The position numbers were made by a program, and so were the translations under genes. A stretch of 64,000 nucleotides of DNA, taken from an uncultured Bacteroidaceae bacterium. GTDB taxonomy: Bacteria; Bacteroidota; Bacteroidia; Bacteroidales; Bacteroidaceae. The notes beneath the pieces were generated by a model that did not search any database, had not been told where the DNA came from, and worked only from the letters and a program-made list of their open reading frames with translations. This document shows positions 1-7,289 of the stretch, in pieces. Location: positions 1 to 64,000 of the forward strand of contig CALUJO010000005.1 in the NCBI GenBank assembly GCA_944320965.1, written 5' to 3'. How positions within the stretch are numbered: the first letter of the stretch is position 1; each line of letters starts with the position of its first letter.

Positions 1-1
1 A

Positions 2-31
2 GCATACTCTATGAAAAAGAAAAGGCAATGA
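2..31 (+). CDS. possible 3' end of an upstream gene (partial)
   Basis: Reading the second frame from the window edge gives nine residues, AYSMKKKRQ, then a TGA at 29-31. A strong hairpin follows 11 bases later, as expected for a gene ending here. Too little is visible to name the product, and another frame could be the real one. This rests only on the position of the terminator. Confidence 0.25.
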   Translation, partial: AYSMKKKRQ

Positions 32-41
32 TTATAATAAC

Positions 42-80
42 GAAAAAGAGGGTGCATCATTTTGACACACCCTCTTTTTC
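42..80. terminator. bidirectional intrinsic terminator
   Basis: A perfect 13-bp inverted repeat (GAAAAAGAGGGTG at 42-54 and its complement at 68-80) flanks a 13-base loop. Both arms carry A/T runs on their outer sides, so it could act in both directions. On the minus strand it lies just after the stop of the 45-residue ORF at 85-222. On the plus strand it would close whatever gene enters from the left edge. Confidence 0.75.
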
Positions 81-84
81 CGTA

Positions 85-222
85 TTACTTTTTAGGTACA
101 AAAGCATAAATCTTACCATTAACCTGTTTAGCCTCTCCGCCCAAAAGCTTTGCTGCATTCATTAATTCACCAAAGCTTGAATAAGTTTGAACATTGCCAT
201 TAGAAAAATTAAGTGTGTACAT
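85..222 (-). CDS. small protein of 45 residues, unknown function
   Basis: An ATG at 222 opens a 45-codon frame that stops at TAA (85-87), directly before the hairpin at 42-80. The product begins MYTLNFSNGNVQTY and ends YAFVPKK. It is mildly amphipathic, with no signal peptide, membrane segment or cysteine. Codon use looks like that of neighbouring genes (AAT, GCA, GGC, GAA), and the frame sits neatly between an upstream RNA-like element and a terminator, which argues for a real gene. I do not recognise the family. It may be co-transcribed with the 6S-like RNA region or have its own start. Confidence 0.5.
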   Translation of the reverse strand: MYTLNFSNGNVQTYSSFGELMNAAKLLGGEAKQVNGKIYAFVPKK

Positions 223-238
223 AATATTAAGGATTTTA

Positions 239-264
239 TTTGTTTCTCCGGCTCCGAAAGAAAC
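239..264 (-). other. short hairpin between the RNA gene and the small ORF
   Basis: On the minus strand GTTTCT pairs with AGAAAC around an inner CGG-AG-CCG stem. It lies downstream of the T-rich tail of the 6S-like RNA and about 17 bases before the 45-residue ORF. It could be a second termination stem or a leader structure of the small ORF. The sequence does not decide between these. Confidence 0.35.
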
Positions 265-278
265 ATTAAAAATAAAAA

Positions 279-444
279 GAAAGCGTGGAGCTGCATGCTA
301 TATCTTAGTTGAAGGTCCTAGGAAAACCCAATGAGTAGATACGGTAATAACAGCCCACGCATATACGTGAGAATCACTACGCTAATCTTGACTCATTTGA
401 AAATTTCCTAGGTTTTCAACCACAAGACGAGCATAACGCTTCCT
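279..444 (-). ncRNA. ssrS: 6S-like RNA (Bacteroidales-1 type candidate)
   Basis: About 165 bases fold into one long rod. A closing stem pairs AAGCGT at 281-286 with 436-441. A long arm pairs GTTGAA (308-313) with 415-420 and CCTAGGAAA (317-325) with 404-412. An inner stem pairs AATGAGT (330-336) with 391-397, and a CACG/CGTG apical hairpin lies at 356-369, with internal bubbles between the stems. Such a bulged rod is the hallmark of 6S RNA, which binds the RNA polymerase holoenzyme; a conserved Bacteroidales RNA motif of this kind is known. Minus-strand orientation is favoured because a T-rich stretch follows the closing stem on that strand (262-278) and a TATTGTTT -7-like box precedes it (around 449-456). 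The plus strand has neither. The family assignment is recognition by shape, not a covariance-model hit. Confidence 0.55.
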
Positions 445-455
445 TATAAACAATA

Positions 456-490
456 TGTCACAGAACCGATATAAAGTCGATTCTGTGACA
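456..490. repeat. perfect 10-bp inverted repeat next to the 6S-like RNA promoter
   Basis: TGTCACAGAA at 456-465 is repeated as its exact complement at 481-490, with a 15-base spacer. No T run follows on either strand, so it is a poor intrinsic terminator. In the minus-strand reading it covers roughly -12 to -46 of the predicted RNA gene, which suits an operator. It could also be a leftover terminator of the nitroreductase gene, which ends 130 bases upstream on that strand. Confidence 0.4.
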
Positions 491-619
491 AATGTAATAA
501 AATGTTTTTATAAATATAAATTGCCGTATGGAAAATTTCTTATTTCCTTTTTATTGCAACAATTTAAATAACAGTATTTTTATTTATTACTAAGTTTTTT
601 CATTATGGCTTAGTTTTTT

Positions 620-1150
620 TCAATATTTGTTCCAGCTGCTTATTTCTTCAAGACTTTTCCTTGACTTTTGTCTGTGCTCTCCTGCTGCATATCCCAATGT
701 AATCAGAAGTGGTACACGGCGGTTGCCTATTCCAAGAAGTTTCTTTACCTTCTTTTCATCAAACCATCCAAGGATGCATGTGCCAAGTCCGAGTTCCGTA
801 GCCTGAAGGCAGAAATGCTCTACTGCAATGCCCACATCAAGCAGCGAATATTCCTTGTCTTTTATCACACTGCCGATGCTTGCCGTGAAGTTCATCTTTT
901 CAAGTACAACCGCAACAATAACCGGAGCCTGTGCGGCAAACTTGTTCATTCCCATTCCGGCTGCAGCCGATGCCATTTCTTTCAGCAGTTCAGGTTCGTC
1001 AACTATAACAAATTTCCATGGCTGTGAGTTGCATGCCGATGGTGCAAGGCGTGCAGCTTCAAGACATTTTATCACCATATCACGGTCAACCCGGCGGCTG
1101 TCATATTTTCGGTCGCTCTGGCGTTTCTGTATAAGTTCGTATAAGTTCAT
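620..1150 (-). CDS. nitroreductase family protein
   Basis: This 176-residue protein is a small FMN-dependent nitroreductase-fold oxidoreductase. The N-terminal RQSDRKYDSRRV segment matches the RRSxRxF motif that binds the FMN phosphate. It is followed by APSACNSQPWKFVIV, the typical substrate/FMN-site segment, and near the C-terminus by LGLGTCILGWF and a PLLITLGYAAG strand. Family members reduce nitro compounds, quinones or flavins with NAD(P)H, and the true substrate cannot be read from sequence. There is no signal peptide, so it acts in the cytoplasm. It stands alone, transcribed away from the helicase gene, with a clear promoter at 1174-1205. The start at 1150 fits the conserved beginning MNLYELIQKRQS. 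Confidence 0.93.
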   Translation of the reverse strand: MNLYELIQKRQSDRKYDSRRVDRDMVIKCLEAARLAPSACNSQPWKFVIVDEPELLKEMASAAAGMGMNKFAAQAPVIVAVVLEKMNFTASIGSVIKDKEYSLLDVGIAVEHFCLQATELGLGTCILGWFDEKKVKKLLGIGNRRVPLLITLGYAAGEHRQKSRKSLEEISSWNKY

Positions 1151-1173
1151 ATCTGTTCTGTTTTATGTATTGT

Positions 1174-1205
1174 CAAAAATAGTGTTTTAGGCTGACACCG
1201 GCAAA
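1174..1205 (-). promoter_or_regulatory. Bacteroidetes-type promoter of the nitroreductase gene
   Basis: On the minus strand TTTG (1202-1205), a 20-base spacer and TATTTTTG (1174-1181) match the TTTG-N19-TAnnTTTG consensus of the phylum's main sigma factor. The start codon follows 23 bases after the -7 box. Confidence 0.6.
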
Positions 1206-1249
1206 TGATAAAAACACAATCTTTGTATGGGAGTAATTATATAAAGCAT

Positions 1250-1257
1250 TACATTTG
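1250..1257 (+). promoter_or_regulatory. -7 box for the helicase gene
   Basis: TACATTTG matches TAnnTTTG and lies 20 bases before the chosen ATG at 1278. The nearest upstream TTTG (1222-1225) is 24 bases away, longer than usual. The placement argues against a GTG start at 1260, which would leave almost no leader. Confidence 0.45.
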
Positions 1258-1277
1258 TAGTGCAAATAAGGATTTAT

Positions 1278-3275
1278 ATGGAAACTCTGAACACCGAACA
1301 AAAGTATGCGGCATGCTATGAAGGCAGGCATTTGCTTGTTCTTGCTGGAGCAGGAACAGGCAAGACACGAACCATAATAGCGCGTGCTTCCTATCTGCTG
1401 AACAAAGGTGTAAACCCAAGAAGGATAATGATTCTTTCGTTTACAAGGAAGTCGGCGAGGGAAATAGTGGAGCGTATCAGAGTTTCGTGCAAAGGTCTTG
1501 CCGGACAGGAACTAAGAGGGCAGACATTCCATTCGTGGTGTATGGAGATTATAAAGACAAATCCTGATGTGTTCCCTCAACATTCGCGTACATTGCTTGA
1601 TGAAGATGACCGTGAATCTGCCTTCAAGCTTCTTTGTGGAAAGAATTTCCGCGACAAGGACAATCATCGTGTTGCGCCTTCAACTATTATAGAAGTGTAT
1701 TCGTATGCAATAAATGCCTGTTGCAGTCTGAGTGAAGCTATAAGAAAGAAGGTATATGACAATGAGAACCTTACTCCGGAACTCAAAAAAACAATAGACG
1801 CTAACCGTCCGGTCTATGAGAATATCATAAGAAAATACATGGATTACAAGAACGAGCACCGGTATATGGACTATGACGATATTCTGCAGATTGTGGCAAA
1901 GGGGCTTGCAAAAAACGAAGCGGCACGCAATTTCATATCTTCAAGATATGACCATATACTTGTTGACGAGATGCAGGATTCCAATCCTCTGCAATATCTT
2001 TTGCTGAAATCCTTTACTGAAAGGTGCAGCTTGTTCTGTGTGGGTGATGATGCCCAGTCTATTTACGGTTTCCGTGGTGCGGATTTCAATTCAGTACATC
2101 ATTTCAGTGAACTGGTTCCCGACTCGGAAACGTGCAAGCTGACAGTAAATTACCGTTCAACACAGGAAATACTTGACCTGTCAAACTGGTTGCTCCGTCA
2201 GTCGCCATTTAATTATGACAAAGATCTCACAGCCGACCGTGGACATGGCGACAAACCTTTTTTGCTTCATGTTGACAGTGATTGGAGTGAAGCAAACGAT
2301 ATAACCGACAGAATCATTGAAAGCATCAGTTCACAATCTTGCAAGTACAGTGACAATATGGTTCTTTCGCGCAGCCTTTACGGGCTGAAACGCGTTGAGG
2401 CAAGTTGCCTTGAAAAGAGGATATCGTATATGGTATTTGGCGGAACAAGCCTTATGCAGTCACGGCATGTAAGGGACATTGTCTCGCCTTTGCGTATTGT
2501 TGCCAATTTCCGTGACGAGATAGCATGGATGAGATATCTTATGCTGTGGAAAGGAATAGGCGAGATAACTGCATCGCGCATAATTGCAGTTGTGGTTATG
2601 GCAGAAACTCTTTCGCAAAGTATTTCGGCGCTTGCAAAACAGAATTTGCAGAAAGAGATAACGCAAACTCTTGAAAGTATTGCCGACATGCAATCTTTCC
2701 CGAGCAATGCCCTGAAAAAGACATATGAAATAATGGAGCCGCGAATGAAGGAAATATATAAGGATGAGTGGGACTGGCGCAAGACAGACTTCCCTATTCT
2801 TGAAGAAGTGGCTCTAAATGTTGGAGGTATATCCGAATTTATATCCGAATACGTACTTGACCCTAAGCTTGAAACGACAACAAAGGAGAAGGGAAAGGAC
2901 GATGACTGCTGCATACTTTCTACAATACATTCGGCAAAAGGGCTTGAGGCCACGAACTGCTATATTGTAAATGTCTCACCTGCGGCTTATCCTACACCGC
3001 GTGCCGTACTGAACGGTGAAGAAGCTGTGGAGGAAGAGCGCCGCTGTCTTTACGTTGCCATGACAAGGGCAAAAGACAGACTTTATATTTACCGCAATTT
3101 ATGCAGCATACATACCGATGAATGTAACAGCGCTGACAGCTATTTCCTTGACGGCCTTCCCGAAAATCTGGTTGAATCAGGCGTGAAAGGTACTGCTAAA
3201 ATAGATTTTGACGGCGACTGGTATACCGGAGAAAGGGTAAGTGACAGTATCGGAGATGATTTTGATTTCAGTTAA
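1278..3275 (+). CDS. UvrD/Rep-type superfamily 1 ATP-dependent DNA helicase
   Basis: This 665-residue protein carries the SF1A helicase motifs in order. The Q motif is LNTEQKYAA, Walker A is AGAGTGKT and Walker B is LVDEMQD. Motif III is VGDDAQSIYGFRGAD, motif IV is VNYRS, motif V lies around TIHSAKGLEATNC, and motif VI is EERRCLYVAMTRAKDRLY. It therefore unwinds DNA 3' to 5' with ATP, acting in the cytoplasm in repair or recombination. Length is in the Rep/UvrD range, and I see no nuclease domain after motif VI. The ATG at 1278 is preferred over an in-frame GTG at 1260 because the protein then starts at METLNTEQ, as in the family. It is followed 35 bases later by a small ORF that may be co-transcribed. 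Confidence 0.93.
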   Translation: METLNTEQKYAACYEGRHLLVLAGAGTGKTRTIIARASYLLNKGVNPRRIMILSFTRKSAREIVERIRVSCKGLAGQELRGQTFHSWCMEIIKTNPDVFPQHSRTLLDEDDRESAFKLLCGKNFRDKDNHRVAPSTIIEVYSYAINACCSLSEAIRKKVYDNENLTPELKKTIDANRPVYENIIRKYMDYKNEHRYMDYDDILQIVAKGLAKNEAARNFISSRYDHILVDEMQDSNPLQYLLLKSFTERCSLFCVGDDAQSIYGFRGADFNSVHHFSELVPDSETCKLTVNYRSTQEILDLSNWLLRQSPFNYDKDLTADRGHGDKPFLLHVDSDWSEANDITDRIIESISSQSCKYSDNMVLSRSLYGLKRVEASCLEKRISYMVFGGTSLMQSRHVRDIVSPLRIVANFRDEIAWMRYLMLWKGIGEITASRIIAVVVMAETLSQSISALAKQNLQKEITQTLESIADMQSFPSNALKKTYEIMEPRMKEIYKDEWDWRKTDFPILEEVALNVGGISEFISEYVLDPKLETTTKEKGKDDDCCILSTIHSAKGLEATNCYIVNVSPAAYPTPRAVLNGEEAVEEERRCLYVAMTRAKDRLYIYRNLCSIHTDECNSADSYFLDGLPENLVESGVKGTAKIDFDGDWYTGERVSDSIGDDFDFS

Positions 3276-3310
3276 TTATTATATTGTTTAACTTTTAATT
3301 TATATGTACT

Positions 3311-3487
3311 ATGGCTGACAATTATCTGGAAAGACAGTATGAAAACTATGCTGCCAGGAAGGCTGCATGGGAAAAAGCAAAGAAACTTGGAAAGAAACAT
3401 CCTTCAATGTCAGATGTAAGAAAAATCGAGGAAGAGAAAGAAAAACAATATGAAAGCGATATAGCGGATAACGAAGAAGAACAATGA
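3311..3487 (+). CDS. small charged protein of 58 residues
   Basis: A 58-codon frame starts at ATG 3311, 35 bases after the helicase stop, and ends with TGA at 3485-3487. The last bases overlap the sulfatase start (ATGA at 3484-3487), so the two are probably translationally coupled. The product is very hydrophilic: a YLERQYENYAARKAAWEKAKK stretch in its first half is likely helical and possibly coiled, then a KIEEEKEKQYE helix and an acidic tail. There is no signal or membrane segment. Function is unknown. The codon use and tight spacing argue that it is a real gene. Confidence 0.7.
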   Translation: MADNYLERQYENYAARKAAWEKAKKLGKKHPSMSDVRKIEEEKEKQYESDIADNEEEQ

Positions 3488-5040
3488 AAAGAAACACAGT
3501 AAAATTTGCAATATATCCTCTTTTTGTTTCTGCTGTTCTGGCGGGATGCAGTGGCGCAGGGAAGAATGCCGAGGCTCAGAAACCTAATGTAGTCTTTATA
3601 TATGCCGATGATATAGGTATAGGAGATTTGGGCTGTTATGACGGCTCTGCAATTGAAACCGCAAATGTCAGCAGGCTTGCTGACGAGGGACTAAGGTTTA
3701 CAAACGCCCATAGCGGAGCTGCAACCAGTACACCCGCGCGTTATGCAATGCTTACAGGCGAATATGCCTGGAGAAAAAAGGGAACCGGTATAGCAAACGG
3801 TGATGCAGCAATGATTATAAAGCCCGAAAGGTATACCATTGCGGATATGTTCCGTGAGGCTGGATACAGCACGGGTGTTGTCGGAAAATGGCATCTTGGG
3901 CTTGGGGATGTTTCGGGACAGCAGGACTGGAACGGTATGGTAACACCCAATCCCAATGATTTGGGATTTGACTATTCCTATATAATGGCAGCAACAGCCG
4001 ACCGTGTTCCGTGTATATGGATAGAAAACGGAAGGGCAGTAGGCTTGTCTGCCGATGACCCTGTGCAGGTTAATTACCGGCAGAATTTCCCCGGTGAACC
4101 GACTGGAAAAGACAATCCCGAACTGTTAAGGATGCATCCCTCGCATGGACACGATCAGAGTATTGTGAACGGTATTTCACGTATCGGATATATGAAAGGG
4201 GGCAAATCAGCATTATGGCGAGACCAGGATATACAGGACAGCATAATTGCACATGCGGTCCGCTTTATAGAAGATAAAAACAGCAGCGGCAATCCCTGGT
4301 TCCTTTATCTGGCAACCAATGACATACATGTTCCGCGCGACCCTCATGAGCGGTTTGTAGGCAAGAGCGGTCACGGTCCGCGTGGCGATGCATTGCTTGA
4401 ATTTGACTGGGGAGTCGGAAAGATTATGGAAACACTTGAACGCTTAGGTCTTGATGACAATACAATTGTGGTATTGTCAAGCGACAACGGTCCTGTAGTC
4501 GATGACGGTTATAAGGACAATGCTGTTGAACTTTTGGGAGACCATAAGCCGTCAGGTTCTTACAGAGGCGGTAAATACAGCAATTATGAAGCCGGTACAC
4601 GTGTCCCGGTTATATTCAGATGGAAGAATCATATCACCCCGGGAGTGAGTGGTGCGCTGCTTTCACAGGTTGACTGGTTTGCATCTTTTGCTTCAATGCT
4701 TGGCATTTCACTTCCCGAAGGTGCAGCCCCCGACAGTCAGAATTATTTTGATGCATGGACAGGCAAGTCGTCAAAAGGTCGTGATTACTATGTTTCACAG
4801 AACATTCATAACAATCTGGGTATAACTGTTGGAGACTGGAAGTTTATTCCAGCAGCAAAAGGTCCCGAGTTTGACTATAATACAAGCATAGAATTTGCAA
4901 ACAGCGGAAGTGACCAGTTGTTCAATCTGAAGGAAGATCCGTTTGAAAAGGAAAATATTGCGGAACAGTATCCTGATATTGTCTTGCGACTAAAGGAAAA
5001 GCTTGACAGTGTTGTTGACGGAAGGTATCTTCTGGAATAG
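3484..5040 (+). CDS. arylsulfatase-family lipoprotein (serine type)
   Basis: This 518-residue alkaline-phosphatase-superfamily sulfatase has a lipobox ending at Cys22 (SAVLAGC), so it should be an envelope lipoprotein. The metal-binding YADDIG is at about residues 40-45. The signature STPAR is at residues 82-86, with Ser82 as the residue converted to formylglycine. GKWHLG and LSSDNGP further on belong to the active site. A serine in place of cysteine means activation by a radical-SAM (anSME-type) maturase, not encoded here. Such enzymes remove sulfate from host or plant glycans or small molecules, and the substrate cannot be assigned. It overlaps the upstream 58-residue ORF by 4 bases. No SusC/SusD pair is adjacent, unlike typical sulfatases of glycan loci. 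Confidence 0.92.
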   Translation: MKRNTVKFAIYPLFVSAVLAGCSGAGKNAEAQKPNVVFIYADDIGIGDLGCYDGSAIETANVSRLADEGLRFTNAHSGAATSTPARYAMLTGEYAWRKKGTGIANGDAAMIIKPERYTIADMFREAGYSTGVVGKWHLGLGDVSGQQDWNGMVTPNPNDLGFDYSYIMAATADRVPCIWIENGRAVGLSADDPVQVNYRQNFPGEPTGKDNPELLRMHPSHGHDQSIVNGISRIGYMKGGKSALWRDQDIQDSIIAHAVRFIEDKNSSGNPWFLYLATNDIHVPRDPHERFVGKSGHGPRGDALLEFDWGVGKIMETLERLGLDDNTIVVLSSDNGPVVDDGYKDNAVELLGDHKPSGSYRGGKYSNYEAGTRVPVIFRWKNHITPGVSGALLSQVDWFASFASMLGISLPEGAAPDSQNYFDAWTGKSSKGRDYYVSQNIHNNLGITVGDWKFIPAAKGPEFDYNTSIEFANSGSDQLFNLKEDPFEKENIAEQYPDIVLRLKEKLDSVVDGRYLLE

Positions 5041-5049
5041 AAAATCCAA

Positions 5050-5105
5050 TTAAACTTTTAAAGCCGGTCATATATGTTTTGTATGTACCGGCTTTAAAAG
5101 TTTAA
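5050..5105. terminator. bidirectional terminator between convergent genes
   Basis: A perfect 19-bp inverted repeat has arms at 5050-5068 and 5087-5105, GC-rich in the core (GCCGGT/ACCGGC) and A/T-rich outside, with an 18-base loop. It lies between the sulfatase and the convergent DUF2752 gene, whose stop codon (5094-5096) is inside the right arm. Confidence 0.85.
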
Positions 5106-5459
5106 TACGTTTCTTAATATCCACCATAAAATGACCGCTGCCAATATGCACCATATTACAGTTGTTTTGTGCAGTGTGGAATATAGTTCAGGTTTTTTCT
5201 TCCGTGTTGCTTCTGAATACAGATACAGTATTACAACCGGAATTGACAATACGAGCAGGGCATTGTATTGGAAAGCATGGACAAAATCAAGATGGAGCAG
5301 TGAATGTATCGCCCTTTGCGAACCGCATCCGGGGCATTTAAGTCCGGTGAGCATCAGAAACGGGCATTTAGGAAAAACGGCACTTCCTGACGGGTCTATT
5401 GAAAAATAGACAACAATCAGCAGAAGTGCCGTAATTATTATTGCAGACTTTTTAATCAC
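5094..5459 (-). CDS. DUF2752 family small membrane protein
   Basis: This 121-residue protein has a first hydrophobic segment at residues 4-20, a conserved KCPFLMLTGLKCPGCGSQRA stretch containing CPGCGSQR, and two further membrane segments near residues 62-82 and 98-117. The CPGCGxxR motif and the short three-helix layout are characteristic of DUF2752. The biochemical role of the family is unknown; the cysteines may bind a metal or act in redox. Its start overlaps the stop of the upstream gene by 4 bases (ATGA), so the two are coupled and probably act together in the inner membrane. Confidence 0.85.
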   Translation of the reverse strand: MIKKSAIIITALLLIVVYFSIDPSGSAVFPKCPFLMLTGLKCPGCGSQRAIHSLLHLDFVHAFQYNALLVLSIPVVILYLYSEATRKKKPELYSTLHKTTVIWCILAAVILWWILRNVLNF

Positions 5460-5959
5460 AGACAGTCATAAGCGCCAAGGCCAATCATTGATGCGCCTAC
5501 AAGAGATGCGCCAAGAATAAGATAAAACAGAAAGTAAATCACATAGACTGCAAGCCCTGTAAAGAATCCTATCTTAGTCCATTTTCCTGCATTGCGGCTT
5601 GCTTCTTCAGCTGCTGCAAAGTTTCCGTGGTTGTAGAATGATGAAATCTGTGTAGAGTACACTATACCTACAATTCCGAAAGGAAGGCAGCAGAAAAGAG
5701 TTACAAGGATTGATTCTACAAGCCATGTCTTTGGCATTGTCACCTGATTTGAACCTTGTTCTTTACCGGTATTGAATTCTGGCGGTTCCGGTGGAAGACT
5801 TGCAAGAAGGTCTGCGAGTTCCGGCATGTTTTTTGCCATTGTCCAGTCTGTCATTCCTGTTTTCCAGACCATTGTGTTTGGGGATATTTTCTTTGTATAT
5901 AATTCCTCAAGTGAGAAAGGTCCTTGTTTTCCGCCATTTATTAATATATAATATTCCAT
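5456..5959 (-). CDS. GYF_2 domain plus CD225/dispanin-like membrane protein
   Basis: The N-terminus (residues 1-50: MEYYILINGGKQGPFSLEEL, then W-K-T-G-M-T-D-W) is a GYF_2 domain, a small fold thought to bind peptides. A proline-rich linker follows. The C-terminal half has two hydrophobic segments (about 77-100 and 132-157) separated by a polar loop containing YSTQISSFYNHGNFAAAEEAS and GKWTKIGF, the layout of CD225/dispanin-like proteins. It has 167 residues and no signal peptide. It is followed directly by the DUF2752 gene with a 4-base overlap, a pairing seen widely in Bacteroidales. Function unknown; likely an inner-membrane scaffold. Confidence 0.85.
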   Translation of the reverse strand: MEYYILINGGKQGPFSLEELYTKKISPNTMVWKTGMTDWTMAKNMPELADLLASLPPEPPEFNTGKEQGSNQVTMPKTWLVESILVTLFCCLPFGIVGIVYSTQISSFYNHGNFAAAEEASRNAGKWTKIGFFTGLAVYVIYFLFYLILGASLVGASMIGLGAYDCL

Positions 5960-6058
5960 AATGATGATTGTTTAAGTGAAACAAATCTGTTTATTATTGC
6001 TTGTATTCAATTTTACAAATATATATGTTTTTATATATATACTGTTTTTTTATGTCAT

Positions 6059-7249
6059 TTATTTTTCGGCTTGCGCTGTTGCTGTTCTTTTTCCAGCAAT
6101 CTTGTCCATTACAACTGCAATGGCTCCGTCGCCGGTAATATTGCATGCTGTACCGAAACTGTCAAGTGCAATGTAGATTGCTATTATTATCGCCTGCATA
6201 GTTTCGTCAAATCCCAGCATTCCTTCTATAACGCCCAGTGCGGCCATAACGGCACCTCCCGGTACGCCCGGTGCTGCAACCATGGTTATGCCCAGCATCA
6301 TTATGAATCCGGCATAGTCGGCAAAGTTTATAGGCATGTCAAGCATGAACATTACAGCAAGTGTGCATGCCACAATTTTCATCGTACTTCCGGCAAGATG
6401 TATTGTTGCGCAGAGCGGAATGACAAATCCTGCTATGTTTTCGCTTACTCCGTTCTTCTTTGTCTGGGCGAGGGTTACAGGTATTGTCGCAGCAGATGAC
6501 TGTGTGCCGAGTGCTGTGGCATAGGCTGGCAGCATTGTTATCAGAAGCTTTAGTGGGTTGCGTTTGGCAATTATTCCGGCAACGGTAAACTGGATAAGAA
6601 GAAGCAGAACGTGAAGGATAATTATAACAATTACTACTTTAAGGAACAGTGATATTATGCTCATTGCCTGGCCGCTTACAGTCATATTCAGGAAAATACC
6701 GAAAATATGCAACGGAAGCAGCGGTATGATAACCTTTTCAATGATAATTGTTATAATCTCGCCAAAATCGGAAAAGCATTTTTTCAGAGTGTCACCCTTG
6801 ATAAGCGAAAGACCTATTCCGCACGAGAAAGCAATAAGCAGTGCTGTCATTACTTCTACTGGCGCGGGCATGTCAATGGTGAAGTACGGTTTAAGCGCCT
6901 CGGCTGCGTCCTCGCCTGTGAACTGTTCGGCAATTCCAGGGTCAATGATATGCGGATATGTCAGCATTGCGCTGAAATAGGTAAAGAAGCCTGAGAAGAG
7001 CGTCGAACCATAGGCTATTGCGGCGGTTATAAGCAGCAGTCGTCCCGCTCCTTTTCCCAAATCGGAAATGGCAGGTGTTACAAGCCCTATGATAATTAGT
7101 GGTATTGCAAACGTAAGGAAGTTTGCAAAGACTGAATTGAATGTGACAAAAACTCTTGCTATTGAAGCAGGCATAAACTGCCCGAAGATTATGGCAAGAG
7201 CTATTGCTATGATAACCTTCAGAAGCAGTGATACTTTAATCTTTTTCAT
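6059..7249 (-). CDS. dicarboxylate/amino acid:cation symporter (DAACS family)
   Basis: This 396-residue inner-membrane transporter has the architecture of the GltP/SstT/DctA family: hydrophobic helices throughout, then the reentrant hairpin with the serine-rich TALGTQSSAATIPVTL stretch. Further on are the substrate/Na-binding IPLCATIHLAGSTM and the C-terminal GTACNITGDGA segment. Members import glutamate, aspartate, serine/threonine or C4-dicarboxylates with Na+ or H+. The exact substrate is uncertain; a short protein of this kind with ITGDG fits the amino-acid branch. It lies 40 bases downstream of the TIGR02757 gene on the same strand and may share its transcript. Confidence 0.92.
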   Translation of the reverse strand: MKKIKVSLLLKVIIAIALAIIFGQFMPASIARVFVTFNSVFANFLTFAIPLIIIGLVTPAISDLGKGAGRLLLITAAIAYGSTLFSGFFTYFSAMLTYPHIIDPGIAEQFTGEDAAEALKPYFTIDMPAPVEVMTALLIAFSCGIGLSLIKGDTLKKCFSDFGEIITIIIEKVIIPLLPLHIFGIFLNMTVSGQAMSIISLFLKVVIVIIILHVLLLLIQFTVAGIIAKRNPLKLLITMLPAYATALGTQSSAATIPVTLAQTKKNGVSENIAGFVIPLCATIHLAGSTMKIVACTLAVMFMLDMPINFADYAGFIMMLGITMVAAPGVPGGAVMAALGVIEGMLGFDETMQAIIIAIYIALDSFGTACNITGDGAIAVVMDKIAGKRTATAQAEK

Positions 7250-7289
7250 TGTGTTTTTCGGTATTGTTTGGGTGGTTTATTATTAAGTT

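Noticed and set aside
583-614. ACTAAG/CTTAGT hairpin followed by seven T on the plus strand
   Set aside because: It resembles a terminator, but there is no plus-strand gene before it and the stem has only 6 A/T-rich pairs.
668-1190. Two plus-strand open frames
   Set aside because: Both are antisense shadows of the nitroreductase gene and extend into its promoter.
2378-2953. Long minus-strand open frame of 191 codons
   Set aside because: It lies wholly inside the helicase gene on the other strand and has no family features; the helicase motifs are on the plus strand.
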